The translations under genes and the position numbers were made by a program. Positions 29,181 through 38,134 of a stretch of 43,641 nt of DNA are shown piece after piece. The notes below the pieces were generated by a model. That model searched no databases and had not been told where the DNA came from. It saw only the letters and a list, made by a program, of their open reading frames with translations. Positions within the stretch are counted from its first letter, which is position 1, and the number at the start of each line of letters is the position of its first letter. This stretch comes from a virus: the IMG/VR virus record IMGVR_UViG_3300029985_000071, positions 1-43,641 of that record; one strand, written 5' to 3'.

Positions 29181-30151
29181 CTAATGAGTGCCGGGCCCGC
29201 GCCAATCACGCGCGCGATCGTAGCAAGCTGCTGGCCGTAAAGCGTAAGATTCCAGGCGGCATAGTCTTCCAGTGCCGACAGCACCTGATAACCAACAGAC
29301 ACATCACCCACTGACTTGCTAGTCTGGATGCCAATGGCCAGGCCCTGCGCCGCGACCTGTGCCCCACTAGTAACGCCGGACTGAAGAGTCTGCGTTTGCA
29401 CCAACCACGTAGCGTATAGTTGATCCGTACTGACGGTAGGCTCCACCAGCGTAATAGTGACGCCGTCCAAAGTGTAATCGCTAGCTGGAGTAAGGTATGC
29501 TCCGTTCTTAGTGAACGTACTAAGCATGCCGCCTGGAGGTGCCACGCTTAGAGTGTAGACTGATCCAGGCGTAAGCCCGCTGGGGACCTCACCGTGCACT
29601 GAGGTACTAAGGACGTAGCTGACCTCTGCTGAGTCACTCTTGGCGTAGAGGGTGAGGTAATGCGCCACGAACCACGCAATACCGATATACCAACTATCTT
29701 CCCAACGGCGCTGCACAAGGCTGGCCGTCGCCAGGTTGAGATAAAGCTGGATGACAGCCGTAGGCACTGGAGGATTCTCATAAACTTGGAGTGTAACTCC
29801 CGCGCCGTCTGCCAGGGCCGGGCGGTTCACTGTGATGGTTCCCGTCCCTAACCCCGTAATCACCGTTCCTTTATCCAGGCCAGTGCCCTGCAGGAACTGG
29901 CCGTAGCCTAGCCCGGTAGTGTCTGTTACCGCGATGACGCTAGACCCTGCCGTGATAGTCGTACTCGCCACGGAAGCGGGAGCGCCAAAGAACTTAGGAT
30001 AAACAGACAAGAAGTCGTCTAAGTAATAAGGCGGATTTTGGCCGAACACGAAACCAACTGAGCCGCCGTAACCACACGTGGAGAAGAACGAGTGCTCAGC
30101 GCCCCACGCTGTCTGGAGCCATGCGTCGAAGTCCGGCCAATTTCCGCTCAT
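29177..30151 (-). CDS. Head-tail adaptor, DUF4054 type, with two inserted beta domains
   Basis: 324 residues; the core family is about half that size. Core pieces visible: F-L-S-V-Y-P-K-F-F-G (N-terminal helix), R-R-W-E-D-S-W-Y-I-G-I-A-W-F-V-A-H-Y-L-T-L-Y (middle) and T-S-K-S-V-G-D-V-S-V-G-Y, W-N-L-T-L-Y-G-Q-Q-L at the end. Between them lie two beta segments: residues about 60-125 (S-S-V-I-A-V-T-D-T-T-G, G-T-G-L-D-K-G-T-V-I) and about 190-250 (T-P-G-S-V-Y-T-L-S-V-A-P-P-G-G). The first is like modules in the sheath and the cement protein. It would sit between portal and neck. Confidence 0.75.
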   Translation of the reverse strand: MSGNWPDFDAWLQTAWGAEHSFFSTCGYGGSVGFVFGQNPPYYLDDFLSVYPKFFGAPASVASTTITAGSSVIAVTDTTGLGYGQFLQGTGLDKGTVITGLGTGTITVNRPALADGAGVTLQVYENPPVPTAVIQLYLNLATASLVQRRWEDSWYIGIAWFVAHYLTLYAKSDSAEVSYVLSTSVHGEVPSGLTPGSVYTLSVAPPGGMLSTFTKNGAYLTPASDYTLDGVTITLVEPTVSTDQLYATWLVQTQTLQSGVTSGAQVAAQGLAIGIQTSKSVGDVSVGYQVLSALEDYAAWNLTLYGQQLATIARVIGAGPALIR

Positions 30152-30166
30152 ACTAATACGCCCCTG

Positions 30167-30574
30167 TTACTGCGCTGTGATGTTAGTTTCAATCAAACCA
30201 ACTGGCCCGTCAGCTTTCTTTTTCTTGCGGCTGCGAGACTTAGGCGCAGGGGCTTCATCCTTCAGGTCTTCGTCATCCTTCGGGCCGTCTCCTTCGCCGT
30301 CTCCGTCATCATCCTCAGTATCAGCGGAAGGAACTTCTGCCGCTGGCAGCTCCTTGACATACACGATCTTGGGCTCGGGCGGTGTCAAATTGACGATACT
30401 GCCGTCCTTAATGCCGTCTTTGTAAGTAGGCGTTTCAACTACCCACGCTGGAACTTGGATAGCGCCTTCACGGGTAGGCCCAGTGAGAAACCTAAGTTCG
30501 CCATGGCTTTCTTTGGCTAGCATGAATAGCTTAGACCGCTTGAAGTGCAATGTCAAAAATTCCTGTTTACTCAT
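30167..30574 (-). CDS. Unrecognised 135-aa head-region protein with acidic then basic tail
   Basis: N-terminal 75 residues form a small mixed domain (F-L-T-L-H-F-K-R-S-K-L-F, P-A-W-V-V-E-T-P-T-Y-K-D-G). An acidic low-complexity linker (D-T-E-D-D-D-G-D-G-E-G-D-G) and a basic cluster (K-S-R-S-R-K-K-K-K) follow, before a short end. It lies between the major capsid and adaptor genes. A minor capsid or packaging accessory role is possible. A 136-base spacer upstream, after the capsid stop, holds only a 7-bp GC hairpin (30646-30652 with 30669-30675) and no gene that I can support. Confidence 0.5.
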   Translation of the reverse strand: MSKQEFLTLHFKRSKLFMLAKESHGELRFLTGPTREGAIQVPAWVVETPTYKDGIKDGSIVNLTPPEPKIVYVKELPAAEVPSADTEDDDGDGEGDGPKDDEDLKDEAPAPKSRSRKKKKADGPVGLIETNITAQ

Positions 30575-30710
30575 AGTGCTACTTCTCTCTTCCGCCTTGC
30601 TTCAGAAGGCTTGGTTATTGCTGCGCAGCGGCAGGGTGCCAAGCGGGGCGGTGGCAAGGATTCACCGAACCGCCCGAGCGCTTACCGCCGCGCAACCTTG
30701 TGGTTAAAGA

Positions 30711-31763
30711 TTAAACGCCGTCAGCATAAGTTTGCGTCGTAGTGCGACGGTAGATGCATTGGCTGATGCAGGCTGCAAACATAGTTTCATAGGCACCACC
30801 GCGCCGCGTAGTAGGCACGGTCATGGCCTGCGTCATGGGTTGCGGAATCTTCAAATAAACAGACTTTTTGCTGTTCTTGTAGAAGACGGCACGATCCAAA
30901 CCGTTACCAGCAATACCTGGGCGGTTCGTGTTGCCAACACCCTGCCCCGCAATCCACGGATCAGGCAAGAAATCGATCTTGAACTTGACGCCGTGGTGAG
31001 CAGCGACGCAGTTCTCTTCGACGTACTTAATTGTGCTCATCACAACCGAAGTACCACCAACCGCCATTGGCAGAGTGAGGTATGCGAACTGCGCGTAAGG
31101 AACCAGCAGGTGGTCGGCCATGCCCTCAGCCGCATCGTATCCGCTATTTTGCACGGTAGCATTCAAGGCCGTGTTAATGTCGGATAGAATTTCGGACTGA
31201 GTTTTCTTAGACCACGCTGTAAACGTGCTCGCGCCCGCTACCACCGTGTACTCAGGGACATTGGGATTATTGATCAGCCCAGCGTCACCCAAGAACCCAG
31301 CGTAAGTGACAAAGTCGCAAGCCTTAGCATAGTTAGCTTCGACCGACTCTTCATACAGTTCCTGTAAACTGAACGGAGGAGCCTGACCAACGCGCAAGCC
31401 AGTTTCCATACGCCGCAAGTCAATCCACGTAATGGTCATTCCCATGGCCCACGTGTAAGTGCGGAAGATGGCCTTTTGGATGTCGGCCTGCGCTTCGGGA
31501 ATGTCAGTATTGTTAGTACCCTGCAACCCAAAGAACTGCGTGCCAGTAGTGGCGTAGTTAGAAGCGAACTCCGAAATAAACTCGGGGAAGCCTCCACCTA
31601 CTTCAACATGGATGTCGCGCTTATGCGTGACAGCCTGCAACGGACGTACGAGGTCCGTGTCAATGAGTTCCAGCTGGCTCTGCAGAAATGCAAAGCCAGT
31701 CGAACCGGCCGCATCAAATGCGCAAGCGCGGCCCCGAGCCAAACCATTACGAGAACGAATCAT
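30711..31763 (-). CDS. Major capsid protein, DUF2184 type
   Basis: 350 residues. F-L-Q-S-Q-L-E-L-I-D-T, L-V-R-P-L-Q-A-V-T-H-K-R-D-I-H-V-E and W-I-D-L-R-R-M-E-T-G-L near the front, and A-M-T-V-P-T-T-R-R-G-G-A-Y-E-T close to the end, are as in the DUF2184 capsid family of HK97-fold myophages. AGAGGAG precedes the ATG. The gene follows cement and protease genes as expected. No long delta domain is present, in keeping with a separate scaffold in the protease gene. Confidence 0.85.
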   Translation of the reverse strand: MIRSRNGLARGRACAFDAAGSTGFAFLQSQLELIDTDLVRPLQAVTHKRDIHVEVGGGFPEFISEFASNYATTGTQFFGLQGTNNTDIPEAQADIQKAIFRTYTWAMGMTITWIDLRRMETGLRVGQAPPFSLQELYEESVEANYAKACDFVTYAGFLGDAGLINNPNVPEYTVVAGASTFTAWSKKTQSEILSDINTALNATVQNSGYDAAEGMADHLLVPYAQFAYLTLPMAVGGTSVVMSTIKYVEENCVAAHHGVKFKIDFLPDPWIAGQGVGNTNRPGIAGNGLDRAVFYKNSKKSVYLKIPQPMTQAMTVPTTRRGGAYETMFAACISQCIYRRTTTQTYADGV

Positions 31764-31774
31764 GGTCTCCTCTC

Positions 31775-32590
31775 TTAGGCCGCGTTGCGGACCTTGAGCA
31801 CAATTTCCAAAGTGTTGTTAGCGTCAACGTAACCCGTGCGCGCTACCACGTTTGGCAAGGCGATGAGGTTACTAAAGGTGAGCGGGGTCGTGGCGGTGAT
31901 GGCCGTAGTAAGCGCCTGACTCAGCACGATAGCCGTATAAGCACCTGCTGGGCCCGTACCGCTGGCCACGTAGGTGCCTACGGCCACACCGGGGCCGGTA
32001 ACCGGCTGCCCAACATAGACATTGGTGCCCGTGAGGGTAATTGCCGTAGCACCCGCAGCCGCTGCCGTGGCACCCGTCAAGGTAAACAGGTCCGTAGCGG
32101 CGGGATTGGTTTCCCAGTCGCCAATGGTACCACCCGAAACGGCGGAGTTCAGAACCGCACGAGTATAGACCTGCGCACCCGCGTTGGGAGCACCAACGGC
32201 CAAGGTAACCGTGCCCGCGCCGCGCTCTAGCACCTCAGCATCCTGCAAGTTACTGTAGTAGCCAACTGCCTGCACACCGGGCGTAACTCCCGCGCCGTAA
32301 GTAATCTGGGTCTTGACTTCACGCACCGCCATACCGGCGAAGTATGCCGCAATGTTGGCCGTGTTAGCAATGGTGCCGATGTAATCCTTGACCGAAGTAA
32401 AGTAGCCACCCAAGGCGTTAGGAATAACTACCGCCGGGTCGCCAAAATACAAGTTACTAGTACTGGTGAGCGGCACGAACTGCTTTGCCGAGATGATGGT
32501 GTCGCCGAAGCGACTGACCGCGCCGGGGAAGCCAATATTCGGCCCCGTAACCGGAATTACCTGACCGAAAGAAGTGCCTGCTACAGTCAT
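31775..32590 (-). CDS. Capsid cement/decoration protein (gp24-like) with inserted module
   Basis: 271 residues. The N-terminus (F-P-G-A-V-S-R-F-G-D-T-I-I) and Y-F-G-D-P-A-V are of the kind found in phage structural cement proteins, which bind the capsid exterior. About residues 165-240 form an inserted beta module with T-A-I-T-L-T-G-T-N-V-Y-V-G-Q-P-V-T-G-P-G-V-A-V-G-T, like those in the sheath and adaptor. AGGGAGG lies before the ATG. It is encoded between scaffold/protease and capsid. Confidence 0.75.
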   Translation of the reverse strand: MTVAGTSFGQVIPVTGPNIGFPGAVSRFGDTIISAKQFVPLTSTSNLYFGDPAVVIPNALGGYFTSVKDYIGTIANTANIAAYFAGMAVREVKTQITYGAGVTPGVQAVGYYSNLQDAEVLERGAGTVTLAVGAPNAGAQVYTRAVLNSAVSGGTIGDWETNPAATDLFTLTGATAAAAGATAITLTGTNVYVGQPVTGPGVAVGTYVASGTGPAGAYTAIVLSQALTTAITATTPLTFSNLIALPNVVARTGYVDANNTLEIVLKVRNAA

Positions 32591-32592
32591 GG

Positions 32593-34296
32593 TTACTTAC
32601 CTCCCTGAATAGATTCGTCATAAGCCGCCTGCAGCTTGGCAATACGATCATTCGCAGCGTCGCCGACACGGGCGTGATTAGGATTGCGTGGAAGTTTAGC
32701 ATCGCGGGCACGCGCTGCACCGGCAAAGCCGCCATAGCTGCCCGTAGAAGCGCGGCTGGAACGAGAGACGTGAGCCAGGGCAGTGTTGAACGCCCGTTGT
32801 GTAGCCGCGTCGTGGCAACGAGCCACAAACGGACGCAGCATATTCAAGGTAGCGATGGCCCCGTCAGCAGCACGCGCCTTGTCCTTACCCTTGAGATCGG
32901 CGACCTCCTCCTCAGGCTCTTCCTCCTCTTCAAGTTCCTCGCCCGCGTTCTCAAGAACCTCACCAAGGTCGTCCTCAGCTTCTGCCGCCTCTTCCTCCTC
33001 CACTTCGGCAGGATTCTCGAGTGCCTCGTCCAGAGCCTTAGTGTCCAGCTTAGGCTCTTCCTCAAGCGCCTCATCAGCCGCGTGTTCCGGTTCCGCTTCC
33101 TCTTCGGAAAGGAACTGACCGAGTAGGGCCTTCAACTCTTCGATGTCAGCATCCTTGACCTTACGGTCTTTGGCGCGCTTACGATCATCAGCAGGCTCAA
33201 CGTCCTCCCGATCTAACAGATCATCCAGGGCATCGTGCATAGCCTTGCGCTTAGCGTCGTCGGCGTGACGGTCACGTGCACGCTTACGATCTTCAGCAGT
33301 CTCATGGTCATGGTCGTCCTCTTGCATTTCCACGTCACGAGCCTTCTTACGATCATCAGCAGGTTCATGATCATGGTCATCCTCTTCGATGTCCAAGTCA
33401 CGAGCGCGCTTACGGTCACGTGCGCGCCGGTCCTCAGCTTCCTCCTCTTCAAGGTCACGAGCCTTTTTGTCTCGTGCCTTCTTATCATCAGCTTCAACGG
33501 GAGGAGTCTCTTGCAAGGCCTCAGCCGCCTCAGCCACCTTCTCAGGATCTGCATCAACGGCAAACGCCTTGAGGGCGAGACCGTGCAGATGCTTAATGAG
33601 ATTGGTCACAGGGGTTTTCTCCTTTTGTACGGTTAGTGATGCGGTTGAGGGTTTAGTCGTCGCCGCCTCAGTGTCGGCAGGCGGCGCTATAAATTGTGGT
33701 GCTGCGTCACCAATAGCGATGAGGTCACCAGCGCGTCCTTTTGGAACGACCGCTGCATGGTTTCCCACCATATCGCATTGGATGATCTTTTTACCGTCCC
33801 TAGCAATTCCGAAGTCGTACCCCAAACTGATGTCGCGTGCAGTCTTATTGCGCACCTTATCAATCAATGACTTTTTGGAAATTACCAGGTCGGCAATAAC
33901 GGGCCACTCCCCATCTTCCATGGGATGCGGCCCCTTACGAACATTTTGAATATGCCCACAGGCGTACTCCGAGAAGTTCTCCGGAGTAACAAAGCCGGGC
34001 GGATGGTTATCCGTAATTGCCTTGCCGTTAAGTGAGGCAAGGAAGTCCGGATCAAACACCGCCGAAGACGGGCGGTAAAGGTCGATGTTAGCTGATGGAT
34101 TACTAACGTCGACGCCTAACTGCTCCGCCGGTTCCTGGGGCAAATCCCTGATAGCATACTCTTGGAATCCAGTCCTCGCGATGGGGCAGCCTACAATAAC
34201 TAGGAAGCCCTCTGGAGTTTCAGAGATGTGCTCTGATAAGGGAGAAACTAGGTAGCCGTGCGCCGTCTTAGTGGCACGAATGATAGTGTCAGGCAT
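32593..34296 (-). CDS. Prohead protease (DUF2213 type) fused to an acidic scaffold-like tail
   Basis: 567 residues. The first 200 carry the DUF2213 pattern: V-I-V-G-C-P-I-A-R-T-G-F-Q-E-Y, D-L-Y-R-P-S-S-A-V-F-D-P-D-F-L-A-S-L-N-G-K, T-D-N-H-P and A-C-G-H-I-Q-N-V. His and Ser residues typical of prohead proteases are present, but I cannot fix the catalytic set. The rest is a long charged region with imperfect repeats of the form D-R-K-x-A-R-D-x-E-x-x-E-D-D-H-D-H-E, then Glu-rich segments and a short C-terminal domain (A-A-R-A-R-D-A-K-L-P). This reads as a scaffold cleaved during maturation. It overlaps the upstream gene by eight bases. Confidence 0.75.
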   Translation of the reverse strand: MPDTIIRATKTAHGYLVSPLSEHISETPEGFLVIVGCPIARTGFQEYAIRDLPQEPAEQLGVDVSNPSANIDLYRPSSAVFDPDFLASLNGKAITDNHPPGFVTPENFSEYACGHIQNVRKGPHPMEDGEWPVIADLVISKKSLIDKVRNKTARDISLGYDFGIARDGKKIIQCDMVGNHAAVVPKGRAGDLIAIGDAAPQFIAPPADTEAATTKPSTASLTVQKEKTPVTNLIKHLHGLALKAFAVDADPEKVAEAAEALQETPPVEADDKKARDKKARDLEEEEAEDRRARDRKRARDLDIEEDDHDHEPADDRKKARDVEMQEDDHDHETAEDRKRARDRHADDAKRKAMHDALDDLLDREDVEPADDRKRAKDRKVKDADIEELKALLGQFLSEEEAEPEHAADEALEEEPKLDTKALDEALENPAEVEEEEAAEAEDDLGEVLENAGEELEEEEEPEEEVADLKGKDKARAADGAIATLNMLRPFVARCHDAATQRAFNTALAHVSRSSRASTGSYGGFAGAARARDAKLPRNPNHARVGDAANDRIAKLQAAYDESIQGGK

Positions 34297-36634
34297 GCTT
34301 AGTCACCTTGACGGGGAGGGGAAAAGTGTCATGCGCAATCTGCCGCGCTTTGACATACAATCCGTTATCTAGTTTGAACGTGCCCTGTGCATCAGGCCCA
34401 GAAACGACCTTTGCATACTTCGACTGTCCTGTATTGAGTAAACGCGGTTCCACGCGCACCTTGTCACCTGGTGCGAACTCACTCCTAGCGTGAAAGCCGC
34501 TGGCCTCACCCCACGGAGATTTATTCTTCAATTGATAAGAAGGGCTGTCCTTCCCCCTCCCCGCCGCGCTCTTAGCCGCCATCCCTTTAGCCCCATACTT
34601 CTTCCGGCCAATGCTTGCCGCCAGCGCATCGGGGTCAGTAATACCTTTGCGATGCGCCAGGCTGTGCTCCAACTTAGCAAAGCCCTCATGCTCATCACAG
34701 ACCGGAACGGGGGAGGGGGGAGAATCTTTAGCAGTGCGTGCCAGCTCGTACTTCAGATCCTTGATCTTTTCTTCAATCTCACGCGTGTTACCACCGTGCT
34801 GTGGGTGCCCCGGCTGCCGTACTTCGTGAAGTAGTCTTTCGCACTCTGCTAGTTCTTGGCGCAGGCTTCCAACACTGCGCGCATCCTCCGCCGGAGCCAC
34901 CACAGTTCCCTCTTCTTCTAGCGCCACGTCCTCCCCAGCACGAGTCCGTTCCACGGCGGACTCTAAGGCGCGCTCGGCGGAGTCAAACGCCTGTACCTTA
35001 CCCCGGCTAGGATGCTCGTACTGGTCGCTGTAACCGTGTGCGGCCTGACGCTGGCACGCGGCGATACCGTCCCGCGCTACCTGCTCACTACGTTGGTCGC
35101 CCGCCTGGCGGAAGCCGTGAGCGGCAGCGCGGTAGGCATCAAGCGCACATGCGTGGTCCTGAGCGACTTCGGCCTTGCGAGCAACGACTAGCTTATCGCT
35201 AGCCTTAGTATTTTCCTGGGCAGCTCTGCCAACACGCTCTGACTCACGGCGATCAGCGCTAACTGAACCTTGAACTAGCTTTCCATTAAGATAAGCTGCC
35301 CACGACTCACTGGCCATTCCACCATAAGCGGGATCATGCTTCTGATGAACTTTTTCTACTGTAAGCGCATCCTCCGCCGCAACTCTATAAGGCGTCACTT
35401 TCTCTCCCCGTTCTCGCAGCGTCTGCTCGTGAGCGCGCAGCCGGTTGGTATCATCGTTAGGGCGCTCACGGTCTAGCTTAGTTTGGATTTCCTTACGGCG
35501 CTTGAAGTAAGCCTCCTCATCGGCCTTGGAGAAGTCCTTAGCGCCAGTGACTTTGACGGGCGTAAGATCCTGCGCCACCGTCAGCCCCGCATTATGCGCC
35601 GCGAGCTTTTGGCGCTTTACGGAGAGGGGAAGGGAGTCTTTTGCGCTCTTCTGCAAAGCCGCCTCAGCCGCCTCAGCCGCCTCAGCCGCCTCAGCCGCCT
35701 CAGCCGCCTCAGCCGCCGACTTAGAGTAATACCCCTCACCTACGACAGTATGGTCAGGCCGATACACAAACCACTTTACGCCGCGCTGCGCGATGTAGTA
35801 ACCAGAGTCAGCATCCGCCCCTCTATGGTCGTTGGCAGGAAGATGCACTGGCTCGGTAATCTCAACGGGGAGGGGGAGGGAGTCGTGAGCGCGCCCCACC
35901 TCTAAAGCGTTCTTAGCTTTTTCTAAATCCATCCAGTATTTATCGCTTCCCTTGCCTTCGCCGTATCGCAGCCAAGCCTTCCGAGCTTTTGTAACGTCCT
36001 GCTCTAGTTTAGTGATCTCACTTGGCAGCACTGCGTCTTTCCCTCTCCGGTCATTAACAGGAAGATCCTGTGCCTCGGTCAGCCCCGCGTTGTGCGCAGC
36101 AAGTTTGGCCTTCTTGACGGCGATGGGAAGCGGCAGACCATCCTTTCCCCTCACCGGAACCGGCGCGACGAAGTGCTCTTTGCCAGATACCGGACCGATG
36201 GCACTACCATACTTAACTGCTTCGCCGGCAGATTCGCGCGCTGCGCTATGTTTGTACGCCTCACCTTTTGTGGCGTGCCAGGTGGTCTTACCCTTTTCAG
36301 GGTTGTCTGCATCCTTCCCCCTCACCGGAACCGGCGCGGGGAGGGCGTCTTTTGCTTCGAGAGTGTCACGATGGAACGTGGTGACAATGCCATTTCCCAA
36401 CTTAACTTCTACAGAAGTCCCACGAACTCTTTGCACCGTTCCTTCGGCACCGTTATACTGACCACCGTAATGCGTGACCTTATCGCCAGCTTTCAATTGG
36501 CCGTCCTTCCCCTCCGCCTCATTCTTCTTAGCATAGGCAATAGCGACAGCCTGTTTCTGCGGCTTACCAGCCTTGATCTCAGTTTCTACGTTCTTACTGA
36601 ACGCAGCAGGACTCTTGCTTGTAATCAACGGCAT
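34289..36634 (-). CDS. Large modular inner-head protein with repeated linkers
   Basis: 781 residues, highly charged. The N-terminus (S-K-S-P-A-A-F-S-K-N-V, A-G-K-P-Q-K-Q-A-V-A-I-A-Y-A) is a motif I know from many phage proteins. Then come a KOW-like segment (49-90), a short linker P-A-P-V-P-V-R-G-K-D-A-D, and a duplicated piece K-L-A-A-H-N-A-G-L-T-x-A-Q-D-L (177-191 and 343-356). A tryptophan/tyrosine-rich segment (277-303), an AEA repeat (307-325), coiled-coil-like regions and a second KOW-like domain near the end follow. Linkers of the form A/G-K-D-A/S-x-P-x-P-V occur about a dozen times. Its place next to the protease suggests internal proteins packaged in the head and perhaps cut by it. 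Confidence 0.6.
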   Translation of the reverse strand: MPLITSKSPAAFSKNVETEIKAGKPQKQAVAIAYAKKNEAEGKDGQLKAGDKVTHYGGQYNGAEGTVQRVRGTSVEVKLGNGIVTTFHRDTLEAKDALPAPVPVRGKDADNPEKGKTTWHATKGEAYKHSAARESAGEAVKYGSAIGPVSGKEHFVAPVPVRGKDGLPLPIAVKKAKLAAHNAGLTEAQDLPVNDRRGKDAVLPSEITKLEQDVTKARKAWLRYGEGKGSDKYWMDLEKAKNALEVGRAHDSLPLPVEITEPVHLPANDHRGADADSGYYIAQRGVKWFVYRPDHTVVGEGYYSKSAAEAAEAAEAAEAAEAAEAALQKSAKDSLPLSVKRQKLAAHNAGLTVAQDLTPVKVTGAKDFSKADEEAYFKRRKEIQTKLDRERPNDDTNRLRAHEQTLRERGEKVTPYRVAAEDALTVEKVHQKHDPAYGGMASESWAAYLNGKLVQGSVSADRRESERVGRAAQENTKASDKLVVARKAEVAQDHACALDAYRAAAHGFRQAGDQRSEQVARDGIAACQRQAAHGYSDQYEHPSRGKVQAFDSAERALESAVERTRAGEDVALEEEGTVVAPAEDARSVGSLRQELAECERLLHEVRQPGHPQHGGNTREIEEKIKDLKYELARTAKDSPPSPVPVCDEHEGFAKLEHSLAHRKGITDPDALAASIGRKKYGAKGMAAKSAAGRGKDSPSYQLKNKSPWGEASGFHARSEFAPGDKVRVEPRLLNTGQSKYAKVVSGPDAQGTFKLDNGLYVKARQIAHDTFPLPVKVTKHA
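35658..35711 (-). repeat. Six 9-bp tandem repeats (A-E-A)
   Basis: gccgcctca repeated six times without change, in frame, giving an Ala-Glu-Ala helix in the modular inner-head protein. Confidence 0.9.
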
Positions 36635-36678
36635 GACGTGTATCTCCTTTTCAAGTGTGCGGCCATGCCGCGCGGTTA

Positions 36679-36993
36679 TTAACTGCCCGAAGTCAAGCTA
36701 ATGGTGGAGGAAGTGCCAGGCGTAAACGTAGAGATGGCAATGTAGGTAAACCCGCCCGTCTTAATGTCCACAGCCAAGTTAGACCCAGGCCAGACTACGG
36801 TGCCTGTACCGTTCGCTACCGTGACGGCACTGCTCGTTCCCAGGTTGAAAAACACCGGCACATTGCCCAGGTTGTTAATGACCAAAACTTGATCAGCCGA
36901 AACCGTAGTGCCTGGAATAAGGACGGGTGTTGACGACGACCCCGCGCTAGTACCCTGCGAGGCGTCAATTTTGAGATAATTACTTAGTGCCAT
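36679..36993 (-). CDS. Small beta-rich head protein, possible decoration protein
   Basis: 104 residues starting MALSNYLKIDASQGTSAGSS. Strongly beta with short strands (Q-V-L-V-I-N-N-L-G-N-V-P-V-F-F-N-L-G, Y-I-A-I-S-T-F-T-P-G-T-S-S-T-I-S-L-T) and no charged patches. AAGGAG precedes the ATG. Its size and setting among head genes suggest a capsid decoration or head-fibre component; I recognise no specific family. Confidence 0.55.
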   Translation of the reverse strand: MALSNYLKIDASQGTSAGSSSTPVLIPGTTVSADQVLVINNLGNVPVFFNLGTSSAVTVANGTGTVVWPGSNLAVDIKTGGFTYIAISTFTPGTSSTISLTSGS

Positions 36994-37010
36994 TCTGTTT
37001 TCTCTCCTTG

Positions 37011-37910
37011 CTAGTTTCTTTCTCGGTAATCTTTTAAGGCGGACTCAGCCTTGTAAACTTCCATGTGAGCATCACTGAGCTTCCTACGGGCCTTAATTTC
37101 TCTCATACTCTGCAACCGCTCGCCTTTATTCCTGCGTGCTTCTACAGCTAGGCTTACCGAGTTGCGCGCTGCCTCTACATGCTTTTCAGCACGAGTTAGT
37201 GCCACCTGTAAACTTTGTTCTGAAACATCATTTGCCCTAGCCCGATCCATCACACAATCCAAGGCCCGATGCAAACGAGCGCGGCGGTCCGCACAATCGG
37301 GGCAAACTACCTTGCCATTAACCTCTGCCACGTCGTCACCGTTCAACGGAGCACCACACATTTGGCACTTAGTAACTCCGGAGCGCGGGTCAGCGTCCTT
37401 CGCTGTCTGTCCATACTTATACTTCACTTTGCGCGCCCAGGCTTTATCTTCATCAGAAGATTTAGAATCAGCCAGTACTTCATTAGCAAGTGCTAAAAGA
37501 TTATACGCGGTTTCATCCAGGCGCTCTTTCACAGGCAACATTTGCGCGTCCTTCGCTAACTTACTCACTAGCACGCCATACCTTTCCGGTTTCGTCAAGC
37601 CCTGTCCCGTACCGTCACTAGCCGGGTGGGGGTCCCAAACCGGCTTACCGTCTTTACCAACAATGGCGTGCTCGCCCCCGCGCGGGCTGGTACCCAGGAT
37701 GAAGTGATAGCCGACGGGATCATTATCCTCCGTGATAGGAAACTCTTCGTAACGCAGTCCGTACCGGGCGAGGAACTTATCCACGCCGGGGTCTTGATTA
37801 GCCAGAGGGAAGTCTGGAACTTGGGATTCACGTAAGTTGAGCAGGCTTGCAAGTGACGCTCTAAAGCACGTCCCGTTCTCGCCCGTGCGGCTTTGGATTA
37901 CGCCGCGCAT
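37011..37910 (-). CDS. Papain-like cysteine peptidase-like domain with zinc ribbon
   Basis: 299 residues. The N-terminal domain starts T-G-E-N-G-T-C-F-R-A-S-L-A-S-L-L with Cys15 at a helix start, and has His81 in G-G-E-H-A-I-V-G and Asp93 in V-W-D-P-H-P, the Cys-His-Asp order of papain-like peptidases. A linker with A-K-D-A-D (170-174) follows. Next comes a zinc ribbon (C182-x2-C185 and C203-x2-C206), then a charged coiled coil to the end. The same A-K-D-A linker is found in the inner-head proteins. The gene lies among head genes, so it could act in head maturation or be injected. Activity is unproven. Confidence 0.6.
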   Translation of the reverse strand: MRGVIQSRTGENGTCFRASLASLLNLRESQVPDFPLANQDPGVDKFLARYGLRYEEFPITEDNDPVGYHFILGTSPRGGEHAIVGKDGKPVWDPHPASDGTGQGLTKPERYGVLVSKLAKDAQMLPVKERLDETAYNLLALANEVLADSKSSDEDKAWARKVKYKYGQTAKDADPRSGVTKCQMCGAPLNGDDVAEVNGKVVCPDCADRRARLHRALDCVMDRARANDVSEQSLQVALTRAEKHVEAARNSVSLAVEARRNKGERLQSMREIKARRKLSDAHMEVYKAESALKDYRERN

Positions 37911-38134
37911 GCAGGTATCACCTTAGTCTCTGTCTTGGCAAAGAAGTTATGATCCAGCATAGCGGTGGCGTCCTGCTCGCGCGCGAACTTGACGGCGTCG
38001 TTCAAATCTGCGCTGTAGGTCATCTCACCTAAATAGACGGTGAAGTAATAAGGCCGGTCTAAGCCAGTAGTGACGATGACCCAACCAAATTCTAAACTTA
38101 CCTGCACCTGTAACTTATCAATCACTGTCGCCAT
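37898..38134 (-). CDS. Unrecognised 78-aa protein
   Basis: ATG 38134 stands nine bases after GGAG; earlier in-frame starts lie within the upstream gene. Mixed beta and helix (V-S-L-E-F-G-W-V-I-V-T-T-G-L, Y-F-T-V-Y-L-G-E-M-T-Y). It overlaps the genes on both sides (17 and 13 bases), which supports it as a real coupled gene. Function unknown. Confidence 0.55.
   Translation of the reverse strand: MATVIDKLQVQVSLEFGWVIVTTGLDRPYYFTVYLGEMTYSADLNDAVKFAREQDATAMLDHNFFAKTETKVIPACAA

Noticed and set aside
30575-30710. Terminator after the major capsid gene
   Set aside because: Only a 7-bp GC stem with a 16-base loop and no T-run; too weak to call.
32674-33636. Long Ser-rich or Arg-rich frames on the plus strand and in another minus frame
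   Set aside because: Antisense or out-of-frame shadows of the acidic repeated tail of the protease/scaffold gene.
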